From: Bacteroidetes bacterium UBA7692
GTDB lineage: Bacteria > Bacteroidota > Bacteroidia > Chitinophagales > LD1
Length of the DNA: 23,381 nt
Assembly (NCBI GenBank): GCA_002482725.1
Contig: DLGO01000045.1
Span: forward strand, 2,326-25,706
Reading direction: 5' to 3'
Under the pieces are notes generated by a model. The model saw only the letters and a program-made list of their open reading frames with translations. It was not told the DNA's origin and searched no databases. Shown here in pieces: positions 1 through 8,243 of the stretch. The translations under genes and the position numbers were made by a program. Positions within the stretch are counted from its first letter, which is position 1. Every line of letters begins with the position of its first letter.

Positions 1-1416
1 CGTGTTTACGTCTATCAAAGGTGATGATAAGCTATCGGTATAAAAATTGTCTGCATCCGGTGCTTTGAATTTTGGGTCCTGATTGAAGATGGATGCAACA
101 TCAAACCTGGAAGGATACTTGCTTACAGTATCTTGTTGAAGCTTCAGCAGGCAGTGGTCGAAGCGTATTTTGTCCGCATCGTCTACAAAGCGGAATTCAT
201 TTTCCAACCCGCCGTATACCACTGTATTCAGGAATTTTGCACTGCTGAAATTACCATTGTACAATACTTCATCTATACCCAGTATTTTATCTGCTACCAA
301 TAGTGCTTCCTGCTTGTGTTCCAGGTAGCGGCCACCGGTGTTGTATATGTTGCAATGGGTAAAGTTGTAATCGCCACCCATGGCCAATGCCACTACATTG
401 CTGCCTGATGTATGGAAAATGCAGTTGTCTGCAGTTATTTCAGCGTTCAGGGCAAAGAGGCAGGTATTCTGGTTGTTCTTTACGATGCACTGCTCCATGT
501 TCAGTATGGGTGCAGTGGAGTTGCTATACTGAGCGAGGTTTATATTAAATACATTCGACTGGAAAGCGATATTGAAAATATAGGCATCTGCCACACCGAA
601 GTACGACTCATTTACAATCACCTTTCTCAGGTTCAGCTCGGGGCGTATAGAAGTATTCCTGCCAAAAATGATGCCCCACCACTGGGCAGGCTTATTGGCA
701 TAGAAGCTTTCCAGGCGCATTCCCTGGAAAACAATGGAGTCGTTCCAGTTGCTTGCCTGTGCGTTTAGCTTGCCGTAAACAAACAGGCCCGAATTATTGG
801 CGGCATATATCCTGGTGCCGGGTTCTATATTCAGCGTGTAGCCTTCGTCCACTCCCACTCCGGGAAAACTGTCGTTTGCCACAATTATGTGCGGCTTGTT
901 CCTGTACCAGGTAGTGTCATTAGAGAAGCCTCCGTTTGCTGTGGTGCGGTACACCTGCCCGTAGTGGTAGTAGGCATTTTGTCCCCATGCCTGTAGCGTA
1001 AGCGTTTGTACTTTGCCATTGCAGGTAAATACCAGGTCGTCTATGATTACAAAGGGAGCATTCTGGTCGTTGGGGTTTATCGTTACTTCGGCAAATACAT
1101 AAATGCTGTCATTTGCAGGTATCTCTACCTCGGCAAAGTCCCTGCCTACCACTCCATCCACATTTATACGGAACTGGGTGCCGGGGATACCCATTAGTTT
1201 AATGGAGCTTATCATTACCGCCTTTTTTTCGCGGTTGTATATTTTAACCGATCGGGTAGCAGAACCGATAGAGGTAAATACGGTGTCAAAAGTCAACGTA
1301 TCCGTAGAAAAATTCAGTACGCCTTTATCTGTAAAAGCCTCTTTCCGGCAGTTGGTAAGCGAGAAAAGAAAGCCGGCTGCTATCGTAAAAAGAAAGAATA
1401 TCTTGAAAAATCTCAT
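1..1416 (-). CDS. Lipoprotein with Ig-like domain and right-handed beta-helix (3' end outside window)
   Basis: Reading the minus strand from the ATG at 1416 gives 472 open codons that reach position 1 without a stop, so the C-terminus lies outside the window. The N-terminus (MRFFKIFFLFTIAAGF...) is a signal peptide ending in SLTNC, a lipobox-like motif with Cys23 as the probable lipidated residue; Asn at -1 is atypical. Residues about 30-150 look like an Ig-like beta-sandwich. From about residue 185 the pattern is that of a parallel beta-helix, with IEPGTRIYA, LFVYGKL and WWGIIFG turns and many short N/D/G-rich coils. The last visible residues (SPLIDVNT) resemble the end-of-helix motif of such proteins. 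It follows trmN6 on the same strand after 62 bases and may be co-transcribed. Beta-helices often bind or cleave polysaccharides, but no catalytic residues were recognised, so substrate and function are unknown. Confidence 0.8.
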   Translation of the reverse strand, partial: MRFFKIFFLFTIAAGFLFSLTNCRKEAFTDKGVLNFSTDTLTFDTVFTSIGSATRSVKIYNREKKAVMISSIKLMGIPGTQFRINVDGVVGRDFAEVEIPANDSIYVFAEVTINPNDQNAPFVIIDDLVFTCNGKVQTLTLQAWGQNAYYHYGQVYRTTANGGFSNDTTWYRNKPHIIVANDSFPGVGVDEGYTLNIEPGTRIYAANNSGLFVYGKLNAQASNWNDSIVFQGMRLESFYANKPAQWWGIIFGRNTSIRPELNLRKVIVNESYFGVADAYIFNIAFQSNVFNINLAQYSNSTAPILNMEQCIVKNNQNTCLFALNAEITADNCIFHTSGSNVVALAMGGDYNFTHCNIYNTGGRYLEHKQEALLVADKILGIDEVLYNGNFSSAKFLNTVVYGGLENEFRFVDDADKIRFDHCLLKLQQDTVSKYPSRFDVASIFNQDPKFKAPDADNFYTDSLSSPLIDVNT

Positions 1417-1431
1417 GTGCGCATTAAACGC

Positions 1432-1464
1432 TAAAAATAGAAATGTATTTTATGATTCAGGCAA
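1432..1464 (-). promoter_or_regulatory. Possible Bacteroidota-type promoter for the beta-helix lipoprotein
   Basis: On the minus strand, TTG at 1464-1462 is followed after 22 bases by TATTTTTA at 1439-1432, close to the TAnnTTTG -7 element of the Bacteroidota housekeeping sigma factor, though the last base differs. The element is 15 bases before the ATG, which leaves a very short leader. The -33 part overlaps the intergenic DNA just past trmN6. Weak evidence in AT-rich DNA. Confidence 0.25.
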
Positions 1465-1478
1465 GCTGTCGGTTCTTT

Positions 1479-2189
1479 CTAAAATTTCAGGTAAAATTCT
1501 TTAGTAACAGACACGTATTGCTCCGTGTAGTCGCCGTTTTCCTGCTGAATGGTAAGGCTGTCTCTTTTTTTTGTGTTTTCCTTGTCTTTTATTTCAATAA
1601 GTGCCAGGTATGGCGCTCGGCCTGCTACAGCTATTACCTCTGTTATCTTTTGGAAAAATAGCTCATGTTGATTGGCAATGTATTCGAAGCCGGTAAGATT
1701 GAAAAACGGTAACACCACAAAGGCAGTGCCATTGGGCGCCAGCAGTCGTTTTATCCCGTGCAATAATTCTTCATAGCTCAGTGCCGTAGTATGCTTAGCC
1801 AGATTCTTGCGCTCATCGGCTGTTTTCAGGTCATCTACAAAGTATGGTGGGTTAGTTATTATCACATCATATTTCAATCCAGGGAAAAACTCCTGCAATG
1901 AGAGGTTGTATGCCATCATGCGGTGGTGCCATATACTGCCTGCAAAGTTTTGCGAGGCCTGTATTACCGCGGCATCATCTATGTCTATTGCATCTATAGC
2001 TGCCGCACTGTTTTTTTGCGCCAGCATCAGTGCCAGCACCCCTGTTCCGGTGCCTATATCCAGCATGCGTTTCGCCTTGCCTATTGTAGCCCATGCACCC
2101 AGTAGTACGCCATCGGTATTCACTTTCATGGCACATTTATCCTGTGCTATGGTAAAGTGCTTAAACTTAAAAACCTGATTTTTTTTCAT
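1479..2189 (-). CDS. trmN6: tRNA1(Val) (adenine(37)-N6)-methyltransferase
   Basis: A 236-residue SAM-dependent methyltransferase that transfers a methyl group to N6 of adenine 37, next to the anticodon of tRNA1(Val) (YfiC/TrmN6 family; function from family knowledge). Visible motifs: SAM-binding motif I DIGTGTG at residues 44-50, the acidic end of strand 2 (DAIDID, 66-71) and the N6-adenine methylase signature NPPY at 113-116. The N-terminal FKFKHFTIAQDKCAMKVNTD and the C-terminal VTKEFYLKF are typical of the family. The ATG at 2189 was chosen because the family begins here. A longer frame from 2264 would add 25 unlike residues and overlap the upstream gene. The desaturase stop is 17 bases upstream, with a weak GGGAG about 12 bases before the ATG, so the two probably form an operon. 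Confidence 0.93.
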   Translation of the reverse strand: MKKNQVFKFKHFTIAQDKCAMKVNTDGVLLGAWATIGKAKRMLDIGTGTGVLALMLAQKNSAAAIDAIDIDDAAVIQASQNFAGSIWHHRMMAYNLSLQEFFPGLKYDVIITNPPYFVDDLKTADERKNLAKHTTALSYEELLHGIKRLLAPNGTAFVVLPFFNLTGFEYIANQHELFFQKITEVIAVAGRAPYLALIEIKDKENTKKRDSLTIQQENGDYTEQYVSVTKEFYLKF

Positions 2190-2206
2190 GCCAATCTCTG
2201 CTCCCA

Positions 2207-3148
2207 CTATGCTGCTCCTGCCATATCGGCTTTGTGTGCTTCGGTTCTTATCTCTGCTACCCAATCTTCTTCCTCACCTGCCGGTGGCAGTACTATTTCG
2301 TTTCCCAGGTAGTCAAGTCTTTTTGCCGGGTATATATGTGCTTCTATCAGGTAGGGGATAAGTGAATCCCTGTCCAGGTTAGGGTGTATATATGGCCTTA
2401 TTTCTTTTTCGTGGTAGGCAGGCAGCAGTGACCAGTGCAGCGATGGTCTTGCATGGTGTGCACCGTGGAAACCATTGTTGAACAGGAACCAGTTGAGGAA
2501 AGGGCTGCTGAAGTTGCGCGAGTGGTTGTATTCATGGTCTTCATCACATCCATCGTGCTGAAAGTAATTCGTACCAACTATGCCCCATGCAGCATAGTAA
2601 TGCGGTAATACAAAAAACAGCAGCGCACATTTCCAGTTGATAATGAAAAGAACAATGGTAACGCCAATTACCAGGGCAAACTCTATTACATACTGCCTGA
2701 ACCACGACGGGTTTTCGGTCCTCATTTTTTTTGCAAAGCGCAGCTCCGAGGATAATATATCGCCTGCCATGGTAGGCAGGAAAAGCAATTGGTTCAATAT
2801 GTTCAGCTTAAATCGCATCTTGGATGTGCGTATCGCATCTTTAGATTTCTGGGTGTATTTGTGGTGGCTGAAATTATGCCCTGGCACATAGGCGCTTACA
2901 GGATGCCCGTACGTAAAGCACAAGGCTATCTGCATCACTTTATTCAGCCCGCGCGACTTAAATATCGGCTTGTGAACCGTATTGTGTATGATAACCGCAC
3001 AGGAGAAAGAGAAGAAGCAGTTGATGGCTACCAGCAATACTATCTGTGGAGTGGTAAGAGTATCCCAAAGAAACCACGGCAGGGCCGCAAATACAAAATA
3101 CAGGAATACGAATGCGAGCGTGCGCAAATCGGCTTTATAATGAAGCAT
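2207..3148 (-). CDS. Membrane fatty acid desaturase family protein
   Basis: A 313-residue integral membrane di-iron enzyme. The three histidine boxes that bind the iron pair are visible: HNTVH (residues 55-59), HNFSHH (91-96) and HGAHH (228-232). Extra histidines in the loop around 198-209 are also common in the family. Hydrophobic segments lie at about 10-30, 36-54 and 155-195, so the boxes face the cytoplasm. The family inserts a double bond, or less often a hydroxyl group, into acyl chains or lipid-like substrates using O2 and reduced ferredoxin or a similar donor. The exact substrate and position cannot be read from sequence. Length is normal for a short bacterial desaturase, with no fused cytochrome b5 or ferredoxin domain. 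It is the first gene of a minus-strand run with trmN6 and diverges from the glycosidase-like gene at 3296 across 147 bases. No clear promoter matching TAnnTTTG was found upstream. Confidence 0.85.
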   Translation of the reverse strand: MLHYKADLRTLAFVFLYFVFAALPWFLWDTLTTPQIVLLVAINCFFSFSCAVIIHNTVHKPIFKSRGLNKVMQIALCFTYGHPVSAYVPGHNFSHHKYTQKSKDAIRTSKMRFKLNILNQLLFLPTMAGDILSSELRFAKKMRTENPSWFRQYVIEFALVIGVTIVLFIINWKCALLFFVLPHYYAAWGIVGTNYFQHDGCDEDHEYNHSRNFSSPFLNWFLFNNGFHGAHHARPSLHWSLLPAYHEKEIRPYIHPNLDRDSLIPYLIEAHIYPAKRLDYLGNEIVLPPAGEEEDWVAEIRTEAHKADMAGAA

Positions 3149-3295
3149 GGTATGAAAATAGGCATTTTCAAATTATTGTATCGGGATGGGTGATAGGATT
3201 GTTGTAATTTAAACAAATTCAGATGCTTACGAATGGTGAAATTATACTGCTAAATACCTTCATTCAGCTTATTCAGAAATAATTACATTAGTCGT

Positions 3296-5434
3296 GTGAA
3301 AAAAATTCTCCTGCTCAGTACATTGTTTGTTGGCATGCTTACCCATGCGCAAATTTCAGAAATATCCATTATCAGCAATCAGGCGTTGCTGGACAATAGC
3401 ATATCCGGCACCAGCATTAAAGATGCACAGCAACTGTTGCAGCGGGCCTGCCACTGTACGGTATCGCTAAACAATGCCGAAGCACAGGTGCAATTGGTAT
3501 TGCCACAATTTGAAGCAGGTATGGTTAGCCCTCCCGGCCGTTTTCAGAAGGAGGCAACGGTGCCTTATTATCCATTTCCGGCGCATGACTACAAATGGGC
3601 TTCATCCCGGCAGGATGGCAAGGTGAAGTTGCAGCTCACTGCCGATAGCTGGCAGGGTGTTAGTTTTGGCTTATATGGCTTGTTGCAGGAGCAACTGGGC
3701 TTTTCTTTTTACCACCCGAGGGAAATGATCGTACCGGATTTGAGCAAGTGGCCGTTGCAGGATAATGCGACCTTTGAAGCTAAGGCACTCTTCGATAAAA
3801 AGGGATTTCACCTGCATACCCAGCACCCGCTGGAACTTACAGAGCCATTGCATAATCCCGAATTGCCCAATGCAATAGGTGAGGTAAAACAGTACATTGA
3901 TTGGTTGGTGCGAAACGGGCAAACATATTTTGAGTTTTGCCTGCTGGAGAGCGTAGACCACAACAAGTGGCCGCCTCATGCCAAAGCCATGGTAGACTAT
4001 TGCCACCAGCGCGGTATTATGGCTGCGGTGGATGTGTCGCTGCACATGATACAGCAAAAGACTTTTCAGCTATACAAGAAATCGGCACACAAAGAAAAGC
4101 AGGTGGTGAAAAGTTTGCAGTGGTTGCTGCAGAGCGAATGGGATATCATCAATATGGAGTTTGCCACGGCAGAATTTATTGGTGGTAATAAGGCAAAGCG
4201 CGAAGCCTTGCGTTTGTTTATTGTAGACTGGATGGATAAAAACTCAAAGACCAAGCTGATGGGCCGTAAGCATGTAGTGCGCGATGAAACGGAGGTAATG
4301 AGCAAGAAAAAGGTAGTAGAGCCGGACAGTGCAGCCATAGCGCTGGACAAGAAGCGCGGCATACTGATACACACGGTAATGTGCTACGATATGACAGAGG
4401 CTAAGGCGCCTGTATATGAGAATGAAAACCAAAGGCACATGTTTCAATTATTGCTGAAAGAAATGAAGCAGCGCGAAACATGGTACTACCCCGAGAGTGC
4501 TTATTGGGTTACGTTCGACAACTCTGTACCTATGCTGCTGCTGCCATACCTGAGCGCACGATTGAGCGATATAGACACCTGTGTTAAGTACAATGTTCCT
4601 GGGCACATCACTTTCAGCTCTGGCTGGGAGTGGGGCTACTGGCTTACCGACTGGAGCATAGCGCGCTGGAGCTGGCAGTACAGTGTGGATGGCAACGCAG
4701 TGCCAAGAACACCGACAGATGGTATAGAAAAAATATTTGGCAACCCGGTTATCACTAATCAGGTAAAGGGGCAGCTAGCTTTGCAACAGCGCTACCTGAA
4801 AGACAAAGAGCTATTGCGTTGGCTGGCTGCCAGCACAGTAACGGATGAGCTGCCATTTGGCTTCAATAAGGCATTTCAGCCACGTCCGCACGACCTGTAT
4901 AAAGCCATCAGGAGGAAGATACCAATGGAGCGCGTGAATGAATACAGGCAAACTGCTTTGCCTGACCTTAGGAGATTTGCTGATAGCACGCTCTCTCTTT
5001 TGAAATCAACGCGTACCAGAGGTTTAGCGGTAGATTCACAGCGTATGCCATTATTTACTGAACTGATGGCAGGCCTGTGGATGACTGCAACCAGGGCGCA
5101 GCACAAGTACCTTACGCTGGAATACCTGCTTGAAAAGAGGGCAGCTAAGCTGGAGCATAGGAAGTATAAGCAGGAAACACTTCTGGATAGTGCTGTTGCT
5201 ATACGATTGAAGATGATGCCTTTGGTACAAGAGATGGAAACAAAGTACCGCTATCCGCTTGACCGCATAGCCAGGGAAATGAAAAGCTATACATCCTACG
5301 ATTTTGGGTATCTGTACACAGTAAGCAAGCTGCATTTCTGGGAGCGTGAAGAGGAGCAGGCCCGTCACAATAAGTATGGCTTTACCTACCGAAATATTTA
5401 TGATGTGTTTAAGATCATAGGGCTTAAAGACTAG
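3296..5434 (+). CDS. Secreted glycoside-hydrolase-like protein, family not recognised
   Basis: A 712-residue exported protein that starts at GTG; the signal peptide MKKILLLSTLFVGMLTHAQ ends in a likely signal peptidase I site. Residues about 20-155 resemble the small alpha/beta domain found before the barrel in GH20 and alpha-glucuronidase-type enzymes, including the GLYGLLQEQLGFSFYHPRE stretch (125-143). Residues about 165-480 have the alternating pattern of a TIM barrel (for example YFEFCLLESVDHNKWPPH). The C-terminal 230 residues are largely helical and rich in charged residues. No catalytic pair was assigned, so hydrolase activity is inference. There is no T9SS sorting domain, so it is probably periplasmic. 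The TAG stop is followed directly and in the same frame by the ECF sigma factor, suggesting co-transcription. No promoter was identified in the 147 bases upstream. Confidence 0.7.
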   Translation: MKKILLLSTLFVGMLTHAQISEISIISNQALLDNSISGTSIKDAQQLLQRACHCTVSLNNAEAQVQLVLPQFEAGMVSPPGRFQKEATVPYYPFPAHDYKWASSRQDGKVKLQLTADSWQGVSFGLYGLLQEQLGFSFYHPREMIVPDLSKWPLQDNATFEAKALFDKKGFHLHTQHPLELTEPLHNPELPNAIGEVKQYIDWLVRNGQTYFEFCLLESVDHNKWPPHAKAMVDYCHQRGIMAAVDVSLHMIQQKTFQLYKKSAHKEKQVVKSLQWLLQSEWDIINMEFATAEFIGGNKAKREALRLFIVDWMDKNSKTKLMGRKHVVRDETEVMSKKKVVEPDSAAIALDKKRGILIHTVMCYDMTEAKAPVYENENQRHMFQLLLKEMKQRETWYYPESAYWVTFDNSVPMLLLPYLSARLSDIDTCVKYNVPGHITFSSGWEWGYWLTDWSIARWSWQYSVDGNAVPRTPTDGIEKIFGNPVITNQVKGQLALQQRYLKDKELLRWLAASTVTDELPFGFNKAFQPRPHDLYKAIRRKIPMERVNEYRQTALPDLRRFADSTLSLLKSTRTRGLAVDSQRMPLFTELMAGLWMTATRAQHKYLTLEYLLEKRAAKLEHRKYKQETLLDSAVAIRLKMMPLVQEMETKYRYPLDRIAREMKSYTSYDFGYLYTVSKLHFWEREEEQARHNKYGFTYRNIYDVFKIIGLKD

Positions 5435-5437
5435 CTT

Positions 5438-6016
5438 CTGCAAAACGACCAGGAACAGATTATTGAGGCGATAAAAGCAGGTAGCCAAAGCGCCCTGCAG
5501 CAGCTGTTCATGCTTTTTAAAGACAGGGTGTACAACACTGCCCTGGGCTATCTGCAAAATGCAGAGGATACTGAGGAGATAGTGCAGGATGTGTTTGTCG
5601 AGGTGTTCAATGCAGCACATACATTTAAAGGGCAAAGCAGCATCAGTACCTGGATATACCGCATATCAGTAAATAAATGCCTGGATATGCTGCGCTACCG
5701 CAAGCGCAAGAAGCGGTTTGCACTCATCGTCAATCTTTTTAAGTCGGATTCGGCGGAGGTGAAGCATGATAATCCCCACTTTGAGCACCCTGGTGTGCTG
5801 CTTGAAAATAAGGAAAAATCTGCTCTGCTATTTGCAGCACTTGATACTTTGCCCGAGCAGCAGAAAACGGCTTTTGTCCTAAGTTATGTTGAAGAGTTGC
5901 CTCAAAGGGAAGTAGCAGAAATTATGGGTCTTTCGGTAAAGGCAGTAGAGTCGCTGATACAGCGGGCGAAAGGCAAGCTGAGAAAAGAATTGTTAAACAA
6001 TAGAAGGGATTTATAA
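5438..6016 (+). CDS. ECF-type RNA polymerase sigma factor (non-ATG start proposed)
   Basis: A sigma-70 family group 4 factor that directs RNA polymerase to a special promoter set. Counting from CTG 5438 it has 192 residues. Region 2 covers about residues 8-92, with the YLQNAEDTEEIVQDVF core-binding helix and the FKGQSSISTWIYRISVNKCL promoter-recognition part. Region 4 covers about 135-187 (LDTLPEQQ and the helix-turn-helix EVAEIMGLSVKAVESLIQRA). The first ATG is at 5510, but that would remove 24 conserved residues of region 2.1 (QNDQEQIIEAIKAGSQSALQ). Those codons are open back to the TAG stop of the upstream gene at 5432. No ATG, GTG or TTG lies in that interval, so CTG 5438 is the best candidate, perhaps by reinitiation after the stop three bases earlier. 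The family assignment is secure; the start is not. Confidence 0.9.
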   Translation: MQNDQEQIIEAIKAGSQSALQQLFMLFKDRVYNTALGYLQNAEDTEEIVQDVFVEVFNAAHTFKGQSSISTWIYRISVNKCLDMLRYRKRKKRFALIVNLFKSDSAEVKHDNPHFEHPGVLLENKEKSALLFAALDTLPEQQKTAFVLSYVEELPQREVAEIMGLSVKAVESLIQRAKGKLRKELLNNRRDL

Positions 6017-6069
6017 AAAACAAACGTCTGAATGTGTAAGCACGCAACAGGCGGCAGAATAACAAGTAT

Positions 6070-6351
6070 ATGGAAAACCATAACATGGAAGATGAGATTA
6101 TAGGTAGCCTGCGGGGTATAAAACGCGCAGAGGCTAGCCCGTTCCTGTTTACACGTATACAGAACAGGCTGGGCAATGTGGTGCGGGAAAAACCCATAGG
6201 TGTCTTTTCGCTATTATCGCTTAGCCTTGCTTTTAGCATGCTGATAGCAGTAAACGTGTTGGCAATCGGTGCTTCAGGCAATGCGAAAGGGGATAAAAAT
6301 ATCCAAGCCGGATACGCGCCTGATAATGCAAACTTTAATATCTACCAATAA
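6070..6351 (+). CDS. Small single-pass membrane protein, probable anti-sigma factor
   Basis: A 93-residue protein with a cytoplasmic N-terminal part of about 43 residues, one transmembrane helix at about 44-66 and a short periplasmic tail. The N-terminal IIGSLRGIKRAEASPFLFTR resembles the short N-terminal motif of small membrane proteins found after ECF sigma genes in Bacteroidota. No zinc-binding HxxxCxxC anti-sigma motif is present, so assignment rests on position and topology. It starts 53 bases after the sigma gene, and its stop overlaps the next ATG (TAATG at 6349-6353), so translation of the two is likely coupled. By analogy it would hold the sigma factor at the membrane until an envelope signal releases it (inference). 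Confidence 0.65.
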   Translation: MENHNMEDEIIGSLRGIKRAEASPFLFTRIQNRLGNVVREKPIGVFSLLSLSLAFSMLIAVNVLAIGASGNAKGDKNIQAGYAPDNANFNIYQ

Positions 6352-6827
6352 TGAAACGTCAAACTTTGCTGATAGTATTTCTGGTGCTGTTTCTGGTACT
6401 TAATCTCTGTACTCTGGGGTTTGTGTTCCTGCGCGATAGCGGCCATCAACGCCCCGGAAAGCATACACCACCGGTGGATGCTATAATAATAAAAACGCTG
6501 GGGTTTGATGAGGCACAGGTAGAATCATTCAATACGCTGAAAAGTGCACACCACAAGCAGATGATGGAGTTGGATGAAGAGTACGCTATTGTGCTAAAAG
6601 CATATTTTTCTATCAATGAGGATAGTTCGGCTAAGGCTAAAAGTGACTCCCTGGAACAAGTTTTTTGCCGCATACAAACAGAAAAGGCAAGAGTTACGCG
6701 CAGGCATTTTCAGGATCTGAAGGATATGTGCCGTCCGGAGCAGAAAGAGCGCTTTAGGGAACTGGTGCCGGAACTGGTGCAGATAATCGTACCAAAAAAG
6801 AATATGCCACCACCACGAAGGAATTAA
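6351..6827 (+). CDS. Periplasmic Spy/CpxP/CnrX-like sensor, membrane anchored
   Basis: A 158-residue protein with an N-terminal membrane anchor or uncleaved signal (residues 4-27), followed by a helical periplasmic domain. Two motifs resemble the paired LTxxQ elements of the Spy/CpxP/ZraP and CnrX families: LGFDEAQVESFNTLKSAHHKQM (about 50-71, with His67, His68 and Met71) and CRPEQKERFRELV (127-139). The long charged helices between them fit the family's hooked helical hairpin. The start overlaps the stop of the preceding anti-sigma-like gene. In CnrX-type systems such a protein senses metal ions or envelope stress and controls the anti-sigma factor. The actual ligand here is unknown; His and Met residues are possible ligands only. 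Confidence 0.65.
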   Translation: MKRQTLLIVFLVLFLVLNLCTLGFVFLRDSGHQRPGKHTPPVDAIIIKTLGFDEAQVESFNTLKSAHHKQMMELDEEYAIVLKAYFSINEDSSAKAKSDSLEQVFCRIQTEKARVTRRHFQDLKDMCRPEQKERFRELVPELVQIIVPKKNMPPPRRN

Positions 6828-6862
6828 AAGAACATAACGTCTAACCCTTAAAAACACCCATC

Positions 6863-8119
6863 ATGCAAAAAGCATTCGCTTCAATACTTTCAATACTTAT
6901 TACCTGCTGCTGTATGGCGCAGGCACTTACTCCCGAGATCACCTCGTGGAAAATAAATACAGATAGCAGCACCGGCTACGGTAACATACTCAGCAATGTA
7001 TTGTCGGTCAACTATACCGGTACCGATGTGTATGTAAATTGCAATAGTGTACCGGATTATTCTGTTGGTCCATGGTCAGGCAACCCTAACGTGCCGGTGG
7101 CGCAGGGCTATACCTTTAAAATTACCCGCAACCCTCAGGTGCAGACTGGTGTACAGACAAAAACCGGACTGGGACACATAGGTGTATGGAGCAATGGTGT
7201 AAGTATATTCAATGCAAAGGATGCGCGCAGCTATAACAATGCAGGCGTGTGGAACCAGGATGCATATAGGGTAGAAGGACCGAGCTTTGACAACTGCAAC
7301 GGGCACCCGTCGCCCACAGGCGAATACCACCTGCACATAAGCCCTGTATGCCTGTACGATGAAACGGATAAAACCGCACATGCGCCTATCATTGGCTACT
7401 CCTTCGATGGTTACCCCGTATATGGTGCTTATGGCTATGCCAATACCGATGGTACAGGCGGCATCAGGCGCATGCATACCGGCTACAGGAAGCGCAACAT
7501 TACTACGCGCACCACTCTGCCGGATGGCACTACAGCGTCTTCTGCCGGGCCGGCAGTATCTACACAATATGCATTGGGCTATTATGTAGAGGATTATGAG
7601 TACATCAGTAGCATAGCCGACCTGGATTCCAATAACGGTCGCTTTTGCGTAACCCCGGATTACCCGCAGGGCATTTATGCATATTTCGTTACTGTAGATT
7701 CATTTCTATTCCCCGAGTATCCGTACACCTTTGGGCCGGCATACCACGGCGTGGTAACCGCAGGTAACTTAGGCCCGCAGGGCGGCAAGAACACAGTACC
7801 CGGTGGTGCTACGGCTTATGAGCCGGATTCTACAGCTACGGGTATAGAAGAAGCATCCGAAGGCAACTTTTCCGTTTCATTATTCCCCAATCCCGCAAAA
7901 GAGAACCTGTTCCTGAATATAGAGCAGACGCAGAATACTTCCGGCGAAAAATTGAACTTGTTGGTAATCAACAGTTGCGGTCAAATTGTGCATCAGTCTG
8001 CAACCGAAATGCAGTCGCTATTGTCTATACAAGTGTCTGAAATGCCAACGGGTATTTACCTGCTGGTACTGGAAACAGAGAAAGGCAATAAACAATACAA
8101 AAGGTTCCTGAAGGAATAA
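6863..8119 (+). CDS. YHYH-domain secreted protein with T9SS type A sorting domain
   Basis: A 418-residue exported protein. The signal peptide covers about residues 1-21 (MQKAFASILSILITCCCMAQ). Residues about 26-300 match the YHYH domain, whose function is unknown: GHIGVWSNGVSIFNA (104-118), the signature region CNGHPSPTGEYHLH (145-158), FDGYPVYGAYGY (181-192) and NGRFCVTPDYPQGIYAYFVT (258-277). Cys145, His148, His156, His158 and Cys163 lie close together and could bind a metal (inference). The last 85 residues, from FSVSLFPNPAKENLF to the GIYLLVLE and KRFLKE strands, are a T9SS type A sorting domain, removed or processed at the cell surface. It follows the Spy-like sensor by 35 bases on the same strand and ends at a strong terminator, so it is probably the last gene of the sigma-factor operon. 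Confidence 0.88.
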   Translation: MQKAFASILSILITCCCMAQALTPEITSWKINTDSSTGYGNILSNVLSVNYTGTDVYVNCNSVPDYSVGPWSGNPNVPVAQGYTFKITRNPQVQTGVQTKTGLGHIGVWSNGVSIFNAKDARSYNNAGVWNQDAYRVEGPSFDNCNGHPSPTGEYHLHISPVCLYDETDKTAHAPIIGYSFDGYPVYGAYGYANTDGTGGIRRMHTGYRKRNITTRTTLPDGTTASSAGPAVSTQYALGYYVEDYEYISSIADLDSNNGRFCVTPDYPQGIYAYFVTVDSFLFPEYPYTFGPAYHGVVTAGNLGPQGGKNTVPGGATAYEPDSTATGIEEASEGNFSVSLFPNPAKENLFLNIEQTQNTSGEKLNLLVINSCGQIVHQSATEMQSLLSIQVSEMPTGIYLLVLETEKGNKQYKRFLKE

Positions 8120-8170
8120 ATATACAAACTGCGCCGAAAGGCCTGCTCAACTCGCTTTTTTGGTAAATAC

Positions 8171-8204
8171 AAGTCTCGTGAATTTCCTGCACGGGACTTT
8201 TTTT
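8171..8204 (+). terminator. Rho-independent terminator after the YHYH gene
   Basis: An inverted repeat pairs GTCTCGTG (8173-8180) with CACGGGAC (8190-8197), eight pairs including one G-T, extendable by two A-T pairs. The loop has nine bases, and seven T follow (8198-8204). It lies about 50 bases past the YHYH stop. Confidence 0.85.
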
Positions 8205-8243
8205 GTTTACGCCATTTTTCAAGCCATCCTACTTACTAACAAA

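Noticed and set aside
412..1504. Plus-strand open frames of 63-133 codons at the left end.
   Set aside because: They lie opposite the beta-helix lipoprotein, which has a signal peptide and repeated domain pattern; shadows of that gene.
2190..2264. Longer N-terminus for trmN6 starting at 2264.
   Set aside because: It would overlap the desaturase gene by 58 bases and adds residues unlike the family; ATG 2189 fits the family start.
3149..3295. Search for divergent promoters between the desaturase and the glycosidase-like gene.
   Set aside because: TTTG-containing stretches exist on the minus strand, but none has a TAnnTTTG at the right spacing, so no promoter is called.
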